Source: Cyclobacteriaceae bacterium
GTDB lineage: Bacteria > Bacteroidota > Bacteroidia > Cytophagales > Cyclobacteriaceae
DNA: 64,000 bases
Assembly: GCA_016786585.1 (NCBI GenBank)
Contig: JAEUUI010000030.1
Location: forward strand, 186,001-250,000
Direction of reading: 5' to 3'
The notes beneath the pieces were generated by a model. The model made no database searches. It was not told the origin of the DNA and saw nothing but the letters and a program-made list of their open reading frames with translations. Both the position numbers and the translations under genes were made by a program. This document shows, piece by piece, positions 53,212 to 61,764 of the stretch (positions are counted from its first letter, which is position 1; the number at the start of each line of letters is the position of its first letter).

Positions 53212-54096
53212 CTAGGATTGGTTTTCAGGCACAGGACTAATCTCAAGGCGGTAGCCCTTGCCATGAACGCTGACGAGTTTGATAGACGCGTCAAACGCCA
53301 GTTTCTTCCGAAGTTTCGACACAAACATGTCGAGGCTGCGCCCGGTAATCACACCTTCATCTTCCCAGACTTCTTTTAACAGCCGGTCGCGCATCAGCAA
53401 TTGATTTACGTTGGCTGCAAAAAGTTTTAGCAGCGTACATTCTTTGCGCGAAAGTTCAACGCTGCCGCTCGCATGCTGAAGCAGGCCTTTTTCTTCATAA
53501 AATTTATACTGGCCGATGGAAATAAAATCTGTTGCAGCGTCTGGTTGCCCTACAACAACCGGAGATTCTTTTCTCTTTCGACTAAAACCGATTACCAACC
53601 CGATCAGTGTGATCCCGCCAAGGGCCACCGCCAGAAACGATTGATTATATGGAATGATCGGTTCTGAAAACGTAATTTGTACGGCATAACATCCTGCTGG
53701 CTGAATCCTGCCCACGCACGGAGCAAAAGCTTCACGACCGGTGATCTCAAATCCATACACGATGTTCCGATCGACACAGTTCATCACGTGTACCGCGTAC
53801 TGGGCAGGGAATTCCGTTTTAGAAAGCGCTTGCTTTGCAATCTTAACAAGCGAATCCGGAGAGAACGAAAAATTGTTTTCAAACTCAATCAGGTACACAT
53901 GATCATCCAGCTTACGAACAGGCATTACGCGTGAAGTTGAATCCCCGGAACTTCGCAGCAATTCGTGCCCGATTGACCGCATCACCAGAACTTTATGACT
54001 TTCCGAGAATCGCGGAGTAAACACGGTGAGGCTGCCGGCCGAAAGCACAATCACCACCATGATCACCAAAACAATTATCGTAACGCGCATCTTCAT
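53212..54096 (-). CDS. Membrane-bound winged-helix (OmpR-type) transcription regulator
   Basis: 294 residues. Membrane helix at about 5-25, a periplasmic domain of about 120 residues with two Cys pairs (NCVDRN, APCVGR, AGCYAV), a second helix near 155-175, and a C-terminal Trans_reg_C winged helix (about 195-290: ELSRKECTLLKLFAANVNQLLMRDRLLKEVW then 'MFVSKLRKKL' and 'VHGKGYRLE'). The DNA-binding end lies in the cytoplasm, so a periplasmic signal may be passed straight to DNA, as in ToxR/CadC. Here the order is reversed relative to ToxR (wing at the C-terminus). Confidence 0.85.
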   Translation of the reverse strand: MKMRVTIIVLVIMVVIVLSAGSLTVFTPRFSESHKVLVMRSIGHELLRSSGDSTSRVMPVRKLDDHVYLIEFENNFSFSPDSLVKIAKQALSKTEFPAQYAVHVMNCVDRNIVYGFEITGREAFAPCVGRIQPAGCYAVQITFSEPIIPYNQSFLAVALGGITLIGLVIGFSRKRKESPVVVGQPDAATDFISIGQYKFYEEKGLLQHASGSVELSRKECTLLKLFAANVNQLLMRDRLLKEVWEDEGVITGRSLDMFVSKLRKKLAFDASIKLVSVHGKGYRLEISPVPENQS

Positions 54097-54220
54097 AAAG
54101 TAAAAGTACGCACCGCTTTCGTGCGGGATTCAATTTTTACAATCATTTTACAATTATTTACGAGGCATTTGCCAACGCGCGCGTTCAGGGAGATACGTTT
54201 GAAACCAAATGAAAAAACCT

Positions 54221-54820
54221 ATGAAACACGCGCTATTTCCATTCGCACTGCTTGTCACATTTTTCGCCCATGCTCAACTTACGGATGGCAGCCATACCCT
54301 GTCGTTACCGGAAAGCCTTATCACCTGGAAAGTTGATTACTCCATCGGCACGAAAGGCCACGAGGGAACGCTAAAGCTCAGTTCCGGTACCATGCTCGTG
54401 AAAGATGGCCTGATCCAGGGTGGCAGCTTCATCATCGATATGAATAGTGTACGCGTGACTGACATGAAACCTGACGATGGCGGAAAAGACCTCGAAGAGC
54501 ATTTACGCTCAGCTGATTTTCTCACAACATCGGAATTTCCGCAAGGCCATTTTACAGTTCTAAATTCCGTGCGGGAGTCTCCGAACAAATACACGATTTC
54601 CGGCTACCTGATTCTGAAAGGTATTTCGAACACCATCACCTTTCCTGCCACGATTACGGAAACGAAGACCACGCTAACGGTAAAATCACAGTTCGCAATT
54701 AACCGGACGTTGTGGGGAATCAACTATCAATCCGGTTCGATTTTTAACCTCATGAAAGATGAAGTTATCTCCGATAATATGAACGTTACATTGAATTTTC
54801 TGTTCAAAAAGGCCCAGTAA
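54221..54820 (+). CDS. YceI-family lipocalin-like secreted protein
   Basis: 199 residues from the ATG at 54221 (start of the signal peptide MKHALFPFALLV...AHAQ). YceI fold: 'LITWKVDYSIGTKGHEGTLKLSSGT', 'GSFIIDMNSVRVTDM', 'HLRSADFLTTSEFPQGHFTV', 'ISGYLILKGISNTITFP', 'FAINRTLWGINYQSGS'. Binds isoprenoid-like ligands in the periplasm in known members. The stop lies in the stem of the terminator. Divergent from the wHTH regulator, which could control it. Confidence 0.93.
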   Translation: MKHALFPFALLVTFFAHAQLTDGSHTLSLPESLITWKVDYSIGTKGHEGTLKLSSGTMLVKDGLIQGGSFIIDMNSVRVTDMKPDDGGKDLEEHLRSADFLTTSEFPQGHFTVLNSVRESPNKYTISGYLILKGISNTITFPATITETKTTLTVKSQFAINRTLWGINYQSGSIFNLMKDEVISDNMNVTLNFLFKKAQ

Positions 54821-54834
54821 AGGGCCCTTTATTC
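54806..54834 (+). terminator. Terminator overlapping the yceI stop
   Basis: GGCCC-AGTAAA-GGGCC stem with flanking A-run and CTTTATTCATTTTT after it. Confidence 0.75.
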
Positions 54835-54858
54835 ATTTTTAACGATTTCAATAATTTT

Positions 54859-54874
54859 TTAAACATTTGATTAA
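54859..54874. promoter_or_regulatory. Predicted TetR operator, site 1
   Basis: TTAAACA-TT-TGATTAA, a near-perfect palindrome (six of seven arm pairs). Lies about 57 bases before the tetR start and 31 bases upstream of the -7 element at 54905. The same 7+7 base arms occur again before tolC at 55563. Confidence 0.7.
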
Positions 54875-54904
54875 AATATCCGTATAAATTCCGAGACAGC
54901 TTGG

Positions 54905-54912
54905 TATATTTG
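54905..54912 (+). promoter_or_regulatory. Bacteroidota -7 element for tetR
   Basis: TATATTTG matches TAnnTTTG exactly and places the transcript start about 15 bases before the ATG at 54931. A TTTG exists at 54866-54869 but is too far for a -33 box. Confidence 0.6.
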
Positions 54913-54930
54913 CAGCTGAAACGAAAACGG

Positions 54931-55545
54931 ATGGCCAAAAAGATTAAACCGGAATCAGACATTTCCACCGAAGAGAAAATCAAGGAGGCTGCCCGCATCG
55001 TGTTTATGAAAAAGGGTTTCTCGGCAACGCGCACGCGCGACATTGCCGAAGAAGCGGGCATAAACCTGGCCTTGCTGAACTATTATTTCCGCAGCAAAGA
55101 AAAATTGTTCGAGCTGGTGATGATGGAAAAATTTCAGGCGTTCTTCGGAGTGATCTTCCCTATTCTGAACGATGCAAATTCAACACTCGAACAGAAAGTG
55201 GAATTGATTGCAGACCGGTATATCACGTTGCTGACGGAAACACCTGATTTACCAATCTTCATCCTGAGTGAGATTCGCACAAATGCCGATCGCATGATTG
55301 AAAATGTACGGCTGGATAAAATTCTTGGCGAGTCGCAATTTGTCAAACAACTGCATGCACGCAGGCCCGACATGCACCCCGTGCAATTGATCATGAGCAT
55401 TCTTGGGTTGGTGGTGTTTCCATTTATTATGCGGCCGATTCTGGTGCAGTCGAAAAGTACTGACGACAAAATGTTCAACGCCATGATGAATGAACGCAAG
55501 GCGTGGATCCCGAAATGGTTTAATTCGATCCTGAACGCGCGCTAA
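54931..55545 (+). CDS. TetR/AcrR-family regulator of the efflux operon
   Basis: 204 residues from the ATG at 54931. N-terminal HTH: 'IKEAARIVFMKKGFSATRTRDIAEEAGINLALLNYYFRSKEKLF' spread over residues 18-61, which is the typical TetR DNA-binding domain. The C-terminal helices form the ligand pocket, which cannot be interpreted. Adjacent to a TolC-HlyD-ABC system and flanked by two copies of one palindrome, so autoregulation and control of the pump are likely. Confidence 0.93.
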   Translation: MAKKIKPESDISTEEKIKEAARIVFMKKGFSATRTRDIAEEAGINLALLNYYFRSKEKLFELVMMEKFQAFFGVIFPILNDANSTLEQKVELIADRYITLLTETPDLPIFILSEIRTNADRMIENVRLDKILGESQFVKQLHARRPDMHPVQLIMSILGLVVFPFIMRPILVQSKSTDDKMFNAMMNERKAWIPKWFNSILNAR

Positions 55546-55562
55546 ATTTTTTTATCTGAATG

Positions 55563-55578
55563 TTAAACAAGTGATTAA
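55563..55578. promoter_or_regulatory. Predicted TetR operator, site 2
   Basis: TTAAACA-AG-TGATTAA, the same arms as site 1, ending 23 bases before the tolC ATG. The following bases AA extend the identity to TGATTAAAA. Confidence 0.7.
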
Positions 55579-55601
55579 AACAATATTTTAATACGATTGC
55601 A

Positions 55602-56858
55602 ATGAAAACCAAATTACTCCTCCTTCTCCTCGCCTGCTCGGGTGCACTGCATGCCCAGTCGCTGACGATCGAGACATGCTATTTGCTTGCCGCGGAAAAC
55701 TATCCGTTGGTTAAACAACGTGAGTTGCTCGCTAAAAGCAATGAATACACGTTGCAAAACTTATCAAAAGGCTACCTGCCTCAGCTTACAGTTGCCGGCC
55801 AGGCAACGTACCAATCGGAGGTAACTCAGGTTCAAATCAGCTTACCCGGTATGGACATCCCCACGTTAAGCAAAGACCAGTACAAATTTTACGGTGAAGT
55901 AAATCAAACCCTGTTCGATGGTGGAGTAATTAAACAGCAAAAGCTAACCCAGCAATCGAACCTGGAAGTCGAACAACAAAAACTGGAGGTTGAACTTTAT
56001 AAAATCAAAGAGCGGATCAACCAATTGTTTTTCGGCATGTTGCTGGTGGATGAGCAAATTCGTCAGACAGAATTATTAAAACAGGATATCAATCTCGGAT
56101 TGAAAAAAACTGAGGCGGCTATCGCGAACGGAACGGCTTTCAAAAGCAGCGCAGATGTGCTTCGCGCGGAGTTACTGAATGCTGACCAGCGCACCACTGA
56201 ACTTAAAGCCGCCCGTAATGCTTATGCCGAAATGCTCGGGCTGTTTATCAACCGTCCACTTGATGCTAACGTAACAGTTGAAAAACCTGAAACACTTACG
56301 GTATCGTCAGACATCAATCGCCCTGAGATCACACTCTATGAATCGCAGAACAAAACAATTGATGCCCAATACAAGTTGCTCACGGCACGCAATCTCCCCA
56401 AACTGAATCTTTTTGTGCAGGGCGGCTACGGACGCCCCGCGCTGAACATGCTGAGCAATGATTTCGAAGCGTATTACATCGGTGGTATTCGCCTGAATTG
56501 GTCGCTAAGCGGGTTGTACACGTTGAAGAAGGACAAAGCACTGCTCGATCTGAACCGGAAAACCATTGCCGTACAAAAAGAAACCTTCCTGTTCAACACA
56601 AACTACAGTCTGCGCCAGCAAAGCGCTGAAGTAAATAAATACACCGAGTTGCTTACCAGCGACAACGACATCATCGCACTTCGTACAAGCGTTAAACAAA
56701 CTGCGTCCGTACAGCTTGAAAATGGCGTGATCACGTCAAACGACTACCTGCGGGAAGTGAATGCAGAAGATAAAGCGCGACAAAATAAAATCGTGCATGA
56801 AATACAATTACTGATGGCGCAATACGCGCAGCAAACTACAACCGGAAACTCTCTTTAA
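55602..56858 (+). CDS. TolC-family outer membrane efflux protein
   Basis: 418 residues. Signal peptide (residues 1-19, ending LHAQ), then two OEP repeats of helices and short strands. Typical TolC motifs: 'GYLPQLTVAGQATYQSE' near residue 50 and 'ARNLPKLNLFVQGGYG' in the second repeat. Trimeric channel of the pump encoded by the next genes. Confidence 0.92.
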   Translation: MKTKLLLLLLACSGALHAQSLTIETCYLLAAENYPLVKQRELLAKSNEYTLQNLSKGYLPQLTVAGQATYQSEVTQVQISLPGMDIPTLSKDQYKFYGEVNQTLFDGGVIKQQKLTQQSNLEVEQQKLEVELYKIKERINQLFFGMLLVDEQIRQTELLKQDINLGLKKTEAAIANGTAFKSSADVLRAELLNADQRTTELKAARNAYAEMLGLFINRPLDANVTVEKPETLTVSSDINRPEITLYESQNKTIDAQYKLLTARNLPKLNLFVQGGYGRPALNMLSNDFEAYYIGGIRLNWSLSGLYTLKKDKALLDLNRKTIAVQKETFLFNTNYSLRQQSAEVNKYTELLTSDNDIIALRTSVKQTASVQLENGVITSNDYLREVNAEDKARQNKIVHEIQLLMAQYAQQTTTGNSL

Positions 56859-56889
56859 TAAACTGACCCCAAATTAATAATCCATAACA

Positions 56890-57792
56890 ATGAAAAAGTT
56901 AATCATAATCTTAGCAGCTTTTGTAGCCGGATGTGCCGGAGGCGAAATCAAGTACGATGCATCCGGAACATTTGAAGCCGTTGAAACGATCGTATCGGCC
57001 GAAGCAAACGGCATCATTAAAAGGTTTACAATCGAAGAAGGCCAGGAATTAAAAGCAAACCAGGTGGTTGGCTATGTAGACAGCGTGCAGTTATACCTGA
57101 AAAAGAAACAGCTTGAAGCGCAAATTGCTGCCGTGCTCAGCAAGAAACCGAACATCGCAACCCAGATCGCGTCATTACAGGAACAACTCCGCCAGGCGCA
57201 GCGCGAACAGACGCGAGTAGAAAATCTGCTGAAGGCAGACGCGGCAACGCAAAAACAACTCGATGATGCAACGGCACAGGTCGAAATCATTAAAAAGCAA
57301 ATTGCTGCACAGGAATCATCGCTCGGCATCACATCAAAGAGTATCAATGAGGAGAGCGGGCCGCTCACCGTTCAAATTGCGCAGTTGGAAGATCAATTGT
57401 CAAAATGCAAAATCGTGAACGAAGTAAACGGCACCGTGTTAACCAAATATGCCGAAGTGAACGAAATGACCGCTACCGGCAAGCCGTTGTACAAAATTGC
57501 CGACTTGTCGGAGATCATCCTTCGAGCATATGTAACAGGCGATCAGTTACCGGATCTTAAACTCGGGCAACATGTAACGGTGTTAATTGATGCACCGGAA
57601 AACTCTTACAAAGAGTATCCGGGTGAAATCCAGTGGATCAGCAGCAAGGCCGAGTTCACTCCTAAAACTATCCAGACAAAAGATGAGCGCGCAAACCTGG
57701 TGTATGCAGTTAAGATCCGTGTAAAGAATGACGGCTTGATCAAGATTGGCATGTATGGTGAAGTGAAGCTAACAGCCGGATCCGCTAACTGA
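56890..57792 (+). CDS. HlyD-family membrane fusion lipoprotein
   Basis: 300 residues. Lipobox VAGC with acylated cysteine at about residue 15. Biotinyl-lipoyl-like half (SAEANGIIKRFTIEEGQELK), a coiled coil around residues 70-165, then the second lipoyl half ('IVNEVNGTVLTKYAEVNEMTATGKPL') and beta-barrel domain. Links the ABC permeases to TolC. 31 bases after tolC. Confidence 0.92.
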   Translation: MKKLIIILAAFVAGCAGGEIKYDASGTFEAVETIVSAEANGIIKRFTIEEGQELKANQVVGYVDSVQLYLKKKQLEAQIAAVLSKKPNIATQIASLQEQLRQAQREQTRVENLLKADAATQKQLDDATAQVEIIKKQIAAQESSLGITSKSINEESGPLTVQIAQLEDQLSKCKIVNEVNGTVLTKYAEVNEMTATGKPLYKIADLSEIILRAYVTGDQLPDLKLGQHVTVLIDAPENSYKEYPGEIQWISSKAEFTPKTIQTKDERANLVYAVKIRVKNDGLIKIGMYGEVKLTAGSAN

Positions 57793-57797
57793 TTTTT

Positions 57798-58709
57798 ATG
57801 CATGCAGTAAAACTCGATAGCCTCACCAAGGTTTACGGAAAAGAAAAAACAGTAGCAGTCGACCGCGTGTCGCTTACTGTTGAACAGGGCGAAATATTTG
57901 GATTGATCGGTCCGGATGGCGCAGGAAAGACAAGCATTTTCCGGATGCTCACTACACTCCTGCTTCCGGATGGCGGCCATGCTTCTGTCGATGGATTCGA
58001 TATCGTAAAAGATTATGCATTCATCCGCAGTACGGTTGGGTACATGCCTGGAAAGTTTTCGCTGTACCCGGATCTTACCGTGGAAGAAAACCTCGGCTTC
58101 TTTGCTACCGTATTCGGAACAACGATCCGGGAAAATTACCACCTGATCAAAGACATCTACGTACAAATCGAAAAATTTAAGGACCGCAGGGCGGGCAAGC
58201 TCTCAGGCGGAATGAAACAGAAGCTTGCGCTTTGCTGTGCGCTGATTCATAAACCAACGGTCTTGTTTCTGGATGAACCAACTACGGGTGTTGATCCGGT
58301 TTCGCGCAAAGAATTCTGGGAAATGCTGAAACGGCTGAAGGCTCAGGGAATAACGATTATGGTTTCCACTCCCTACATGGATGAGGCTACGTTGTGCGAC
58401 AGGATTGCACTCATCGACCAGGGAAAAATTCTCTCCATCGAAACACCCCAGAACATTACCAACTCCTACCCCGACAAACTCTATGCAGTTAAAGCTGAGA
58501 ACATGTACGCACTCTTAAAAACACTCAGCGCATACGACCGGGCGGCTGACAGTTACGCTTTCGGAGAATATGCGCATGTTTCTTTCCGCGAAGCGATCAA
58601 TGAAAACTTATTGAAAGACTATCTGCGAGAAAAAGGATTGACCGGAGTTGAGTTGAAAGAAATCGATGCAACCATTGAAGACTGTTTCATTAACCTGTTA
58701 AGAAAATAA
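57798..58709 (+). CDS. ABC transporter ATPase, first of pair
   Basis: 303 residues. Walker A GPDGAGKTS, signature KLSGGMKQKLAL, Walker B VLFLDEPTTGVDP. The Walker A second position carries Asp rather than Asn. C-terminal extension of about 85 residues, as in the YbhF/CcmA-like exporters. Five bases after the HlyD gene. Confidence 0.95.
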   Translation: MHAVKLDSLTKVYGKEKTVAVDRVSLTVEQGEIFGLIGPDGAGKTSIFRMLTTLLLPDGGHASVDGFDIVKDYAFIRSTVGYMPGKFSLYPDLTVEENLGFFATVFGTTIRENYHLIKDIYVQIEKFKDRRAGKLSGGMKQKLALCCALIHKPTVLFLDEPTTGVDPVSRKEFWEMLKRLKAQGITIMVSTPYMDEATLCDRIALIDQGKILSIETPQNITNSYPDKLYAVKAENMYALLKTLSAYDRAADSYAFGEYAHVSFREAINENLLKDYLREKGLTGVELKEIDATIEDCFINLLRK

Positions 58710-58711
58710 GC

Positions 58712-59452
58712 ATGCAGGACGTTGTTATTAAAACCGATAAGCTAACCAAACGCTTTGGTGATTTCGTGGCAACAAACGCGATCACGTTTGGAGTATATAA
58801 AGGTGAGATTTTCGGATTCCTCGGAGCGAACGGTGCCGGAAAAACCACTGCCATGCGAATGCTGTGCGGACTGTCGAAACCTTCTTCCGGTGATGCGACC
58901 ATTGCGGGATTTAATGTTTACCGCGAAACAGAGGAGATTAAGAAGAATATCGGGTATATGAGCCAGAAGTTTTCCTTGTATGAAGACCTCACCGTGCTTG
59001 AAAACATCCGGTTCTTCGGTGGTATTTATGGCTTGACTGATCAGCAGATCAAAACCAAAAGCGAAGAATTGATTGAACGCCTGGGTCTGGAGAGTGAAGC
59101 GAAAAAGCTTGTTGGCTCACTTCCACTAGGCTGGAAACAAAAGCTTTCATTTTCGGTGGCTGTGCTGCACGAACCAAGGATTGTATTTCTGGATGAGCCC
59201 ACTGGCGGAGTTGATCCGGTAACACGAAGACAATTCTGGGATCTGATTTACGCAGCAGCCGAAAGAGGCGTAACCGTTTTTGTTACCACACACTACATGG
59301 ACGAAGCAGAGTACTGCAACCGAATCTCGATTATGGTTGACGGTAAAATCGAAGCGCTTGATAGTCCAACACAACTGAAACGAAATTTTAACGCCAGCTC
59401 GATGGATGAGGTGTTTTACCAACTCGCCCGGGGTGCAAAACGCGGAGACTAA
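58712..59452 (+). CDS. ABC transporter ATPase, second of pair
   Basis: 246 residues. Walker A GANGAGKTT, Walker B IVFLDEPTGGVDP, but the signature is SLPLGWKQKL where LSGGxKQK is expected, a change known from the second half of fused YbhF-like pumps. One site of the heterodimer is therefore likely weak. Two bases after the first ATPase gene. Confidence 0.95.
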   Translation: MQDVVIKTDKLTKRFGDFVATNAITFGVYKGEIFGFLGANGAGKTTAMRMLCGLSKPSSGDATIAGFNVYRETEEIKKNIGYMSQKFSLYEDLTVLENIRFFGGIYGLTDQQIKTKSEELIERLGLESEAKKLVGSLPLGWKQKLSFSVAVLHEPRIVFLDEPTGGVDPVTRRQFWDLIYAAAERGVTVFVTTHYMDEAEYCNRISIMVDGKIEALDSPTQLKRNFNASSMDEVFYQLARGAKRGD

Positions 59453-59453
59453 T

Positions 59454-60560
59454 ATGAAACAGTTTGCAATATTTGTTAAAAAGGAGTTCGCCCATGTACT
59501 CCGCGACCGAAAAACGCTTCTGATTCTGTTCGGGATGCCCGTCATGCAAATCCTGATCTTCGGATTCGCGCTCACCAACGAAGTAAAGAACTCCGCGATC
59601 GTGGTAGTCGACTATGCACAAGACGAGGCGTCACAGCGATTAATCAGTCGCATCGAAGCAAGTCGGTATTTTGAAGTGAATAAGGCTGCTATTGATCACC
59701 ACCAGATTGAAGAATCGTTCAAGCAGGGGAATGTAAAGCTCGCGTTGATCTTTCCGCAAAATTTTGAGGCCGACCTGATGCATCAAAACAAAGCCCAGGT
59801 TCAGATCATTACCGATGCAACCGATCCGAACACGGCAAACACATTAACGAACTACATGACGGCTATCATACAGGATTACCAGGCCGACATCAATCAAAAC
59901 GCTTCAATTGCCTATCGCATCATTCCAGAAACGAAAATGTTATACAACCCGCAATTGAAAAGTGTTCACGGATTTGTTCCCGGGGTAATGGCGCTTGTTC
60001 TCATGCTGGTTTGCGTGATGATGACTGCGGTATCCATCGTTCGCGAAAAAGAAATGGGCACGATGGAAATTCTGCTCGTGTCTCCGTTCAAACCCTTGCT
60101 GGTGATCTTGTCAAAAGCCGTTCCGTATCTTATTCTTTCACTGATCAATGTTGCCTCAATCTTGTGCCTGAGTGTATTTGTTCTTGATCTGCCGGTAAAT
60201 GGAAGTTTGATCCTGTTATTTGCAGAAAGTACGCTGTTTATCATAACCTGTTTAACGATCGGCATTTTTATTTCCGTGCGGACTGGCTCGCAGCAAGTGG
60301 CCATGCTGATTTCACTGATGGGCATGATGCTGCCGACAATTTTATTCAGTGGATTTATGTTCCCGATTGAAAACATGCCGAAAGTATTACAGTTGATCAC
60401 TAACATCGTTCCGGCAAAATGGTACTACATCATCGTGAAATCAATCATGATCAAAGGCCTTGGCTTTTCCGCCATCTGGAAAGAGACTGTAATTCTGCTC
60501 GGCATGACATTGTTCCTGCTGATTATTAGCTTAAAAACTTTTAAAATCCGTTTAGCATGA
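59454..60560 (+). CDS. ABC-2 type permease
   Basis: 368 residues from the ATG at 59454, two bases after the ATPase stop. One N-terminal helix, a large periplasmic domain of about 150 residues, then five C-terminal helices (YhiI/YbhS type). Conserved 'VREKEMGTMEILLVSPFKP' before the second half of helices. Confidence 0.93.
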   Translation: MKQFAIFVKKEFAHVLRDRKTLLILFGMPVMQILIFGFALTNEVKNSAIVVVDYAQDEASQRLISRIEASRYFEVNKAAIDHHQIEESFKQGNVKLALIFPQNFEADLMHQNKAQVQIITDATDPNTANTLTNYMTAIIQDYQADINQNASIAYRIIPETKMLYNPQLKSVHGFVPGVMALVLMLVCVMMTAVSIVREKEMGTMEILLVSPFKPLLVILSKAVPYLILSLINVASILCLSVFVLDLPVNGSLILLFAESTLFIITCLTIGIFISVRTGSQQVAMLISLMGMMLPTILFSGFMFPIENMPKVLQLITNIVPAKWYYIIVKSIMIKGLGFSAIWKETVILLGMTLFLLIISLKTFKIRLA

Positions 60561-61672
60561 GAACCGTAAGATTTCTGTTGCAAAAAGAATTCCGGCAAAT
60601 TTTCCGCAACCGCGCAATCCTCGCCATGATCTGTGTGATGCCGGTTGTACAACTTGCTGTGTTGCCCTGGGCTGCCGACTACGAAGTGAAAAATGTAAAT
60701 CTCGCGGTTGCCGATCACGATCATTCAACGTTCTCGCAACAGCTTGTAAACTCGATCACCGCTTCGGGGTATTTCCGGTTAACAGGCTATAATGGATCAT
60801 ATCAGGAAGCGATGCACCTGGTAGAAAGTGATCAAGCAGACCTTATTCTTGAGATTCCGGCTGGGTTCGAACGCAACCTTGTCCGGGAAAATCAACAGAA
60901 ACTTTTCGTGGCTGTAAATGCCATCAACGGAACGAAAGCGAACCTTGGGGGGGCATATCTCGCGGAGATTATAAAAAATTATAACCAACGAATCCGGACC
61001 GAACTTATTTCGGAAGCGGGCGAACCGATACATGTGATCGAGATTACTTCATCAAACTGGTTCAATCCTTTAATGAACTATAAAGTTTACATGGTTCCGG
61101 GTATTCTGGCAATTTTGATTACCATGATCGGTGGATTTTTGTCGGCCTTAAACATTGTCAAGGAGAAGGAGGTCGGTACAATCGAGCAAATCAACGTCAC
61201 ACCCATCCGTAAGCATCATTTTATTTTGGGAAAGCTTATCCCCTTTTGGGTTTTAGGAAACGTAGTGTTCACCCTCGGACTGATTGTATCGTGGGTAATT
61301 TATGGAATCATCCCGGCCGGAAACCTCGCAGTGCTATACGCTTTCATATCGGTGTACCTGGTTTCTGTTTTAGGATTTGGGCTGCTGGTTTCAACATTCT
61401 GCGACACGCAACAGCAGGCCATGTTCATCATGTTCTTTTTTATGATGCTGTTTGTTTTGCTGGGCGGATTATTTACGTCCATCGACAGCATGCCCGAATG
61501 GGCAAAAACCGTTACCCGATTCAATCCCGTCCGGTATTTGATCGAAGTAATGCGCATGGTAATCCTCAAAGGCAGTGGCATGAAAAACATCCTGTATCAT
61601 TTAGGCATTGTTACACTCTTTGCCATCGGATTGAATTCACTGGCCGTTCTTAACTACAAAAAAACATCCTAG
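60557..61672 (+). CDS. ABC-2 type permease, second
   Basis: 371 residues. Same architecture as its neighbour, with 'VKEKEVGTIEQINVTPIRKHHFILGK'. The ATG overlaps the previous stop (ATGA). Probable heterodimeric permease of a two-permease, two-ATPase pump. Terminator after it. Confidence 0.93.
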   Translation: MRTVRFLLQKEFRQIFRNRAILAMICVMPVVQLAVLPWAADYEVKNVNLAVADHDHSTFSQQLVNSITASGYFRLTGYNGSYQEAMHLVESDQADLILEIPAGFERNLVRENQQKLFVAVNAINGTKANLGGAYLAEIIKNYNQRIRTELISEAGEPIHVIEITSSNWFNPLMNYKVYMVPGILAILITMIGGFLSALNIVKEKEVGTIEQINVTPIRKHHFILGKLIPFWVLGNVVFTLGLIVSWVIYGIIPAGNLAVLYAFISVYLVSVLGFGLLVSTFCDTQQQAMFIMFFFMMLFVLLGGLFTSIDSMPEWAKTVTRFNPVRYLIEVMRMVILKGSGMKNILYHLGIVTLFAIGLNSLAVLNYKKTS

Positions 61673-61691
61673 TCTTTTCAGTAAACACATC

Positions 61692-61730
61692 GTCCCATTC
61701 ATGTAAAAAGTGAATGGGACATTCTTTTTC
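61692..61730 (+). terminator. Rho-independent terminator of the efflux operon
   Basis: GTCCCATTCA and TGAATGGGAC form a perfect 10-bp stem (loop of nine bases), followed by ATTCTTTTT. Confidence 0.9.
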
Positions 61731-61764
61731 ATCGCTAATTTGATGAACACATCAATTGTACCGG

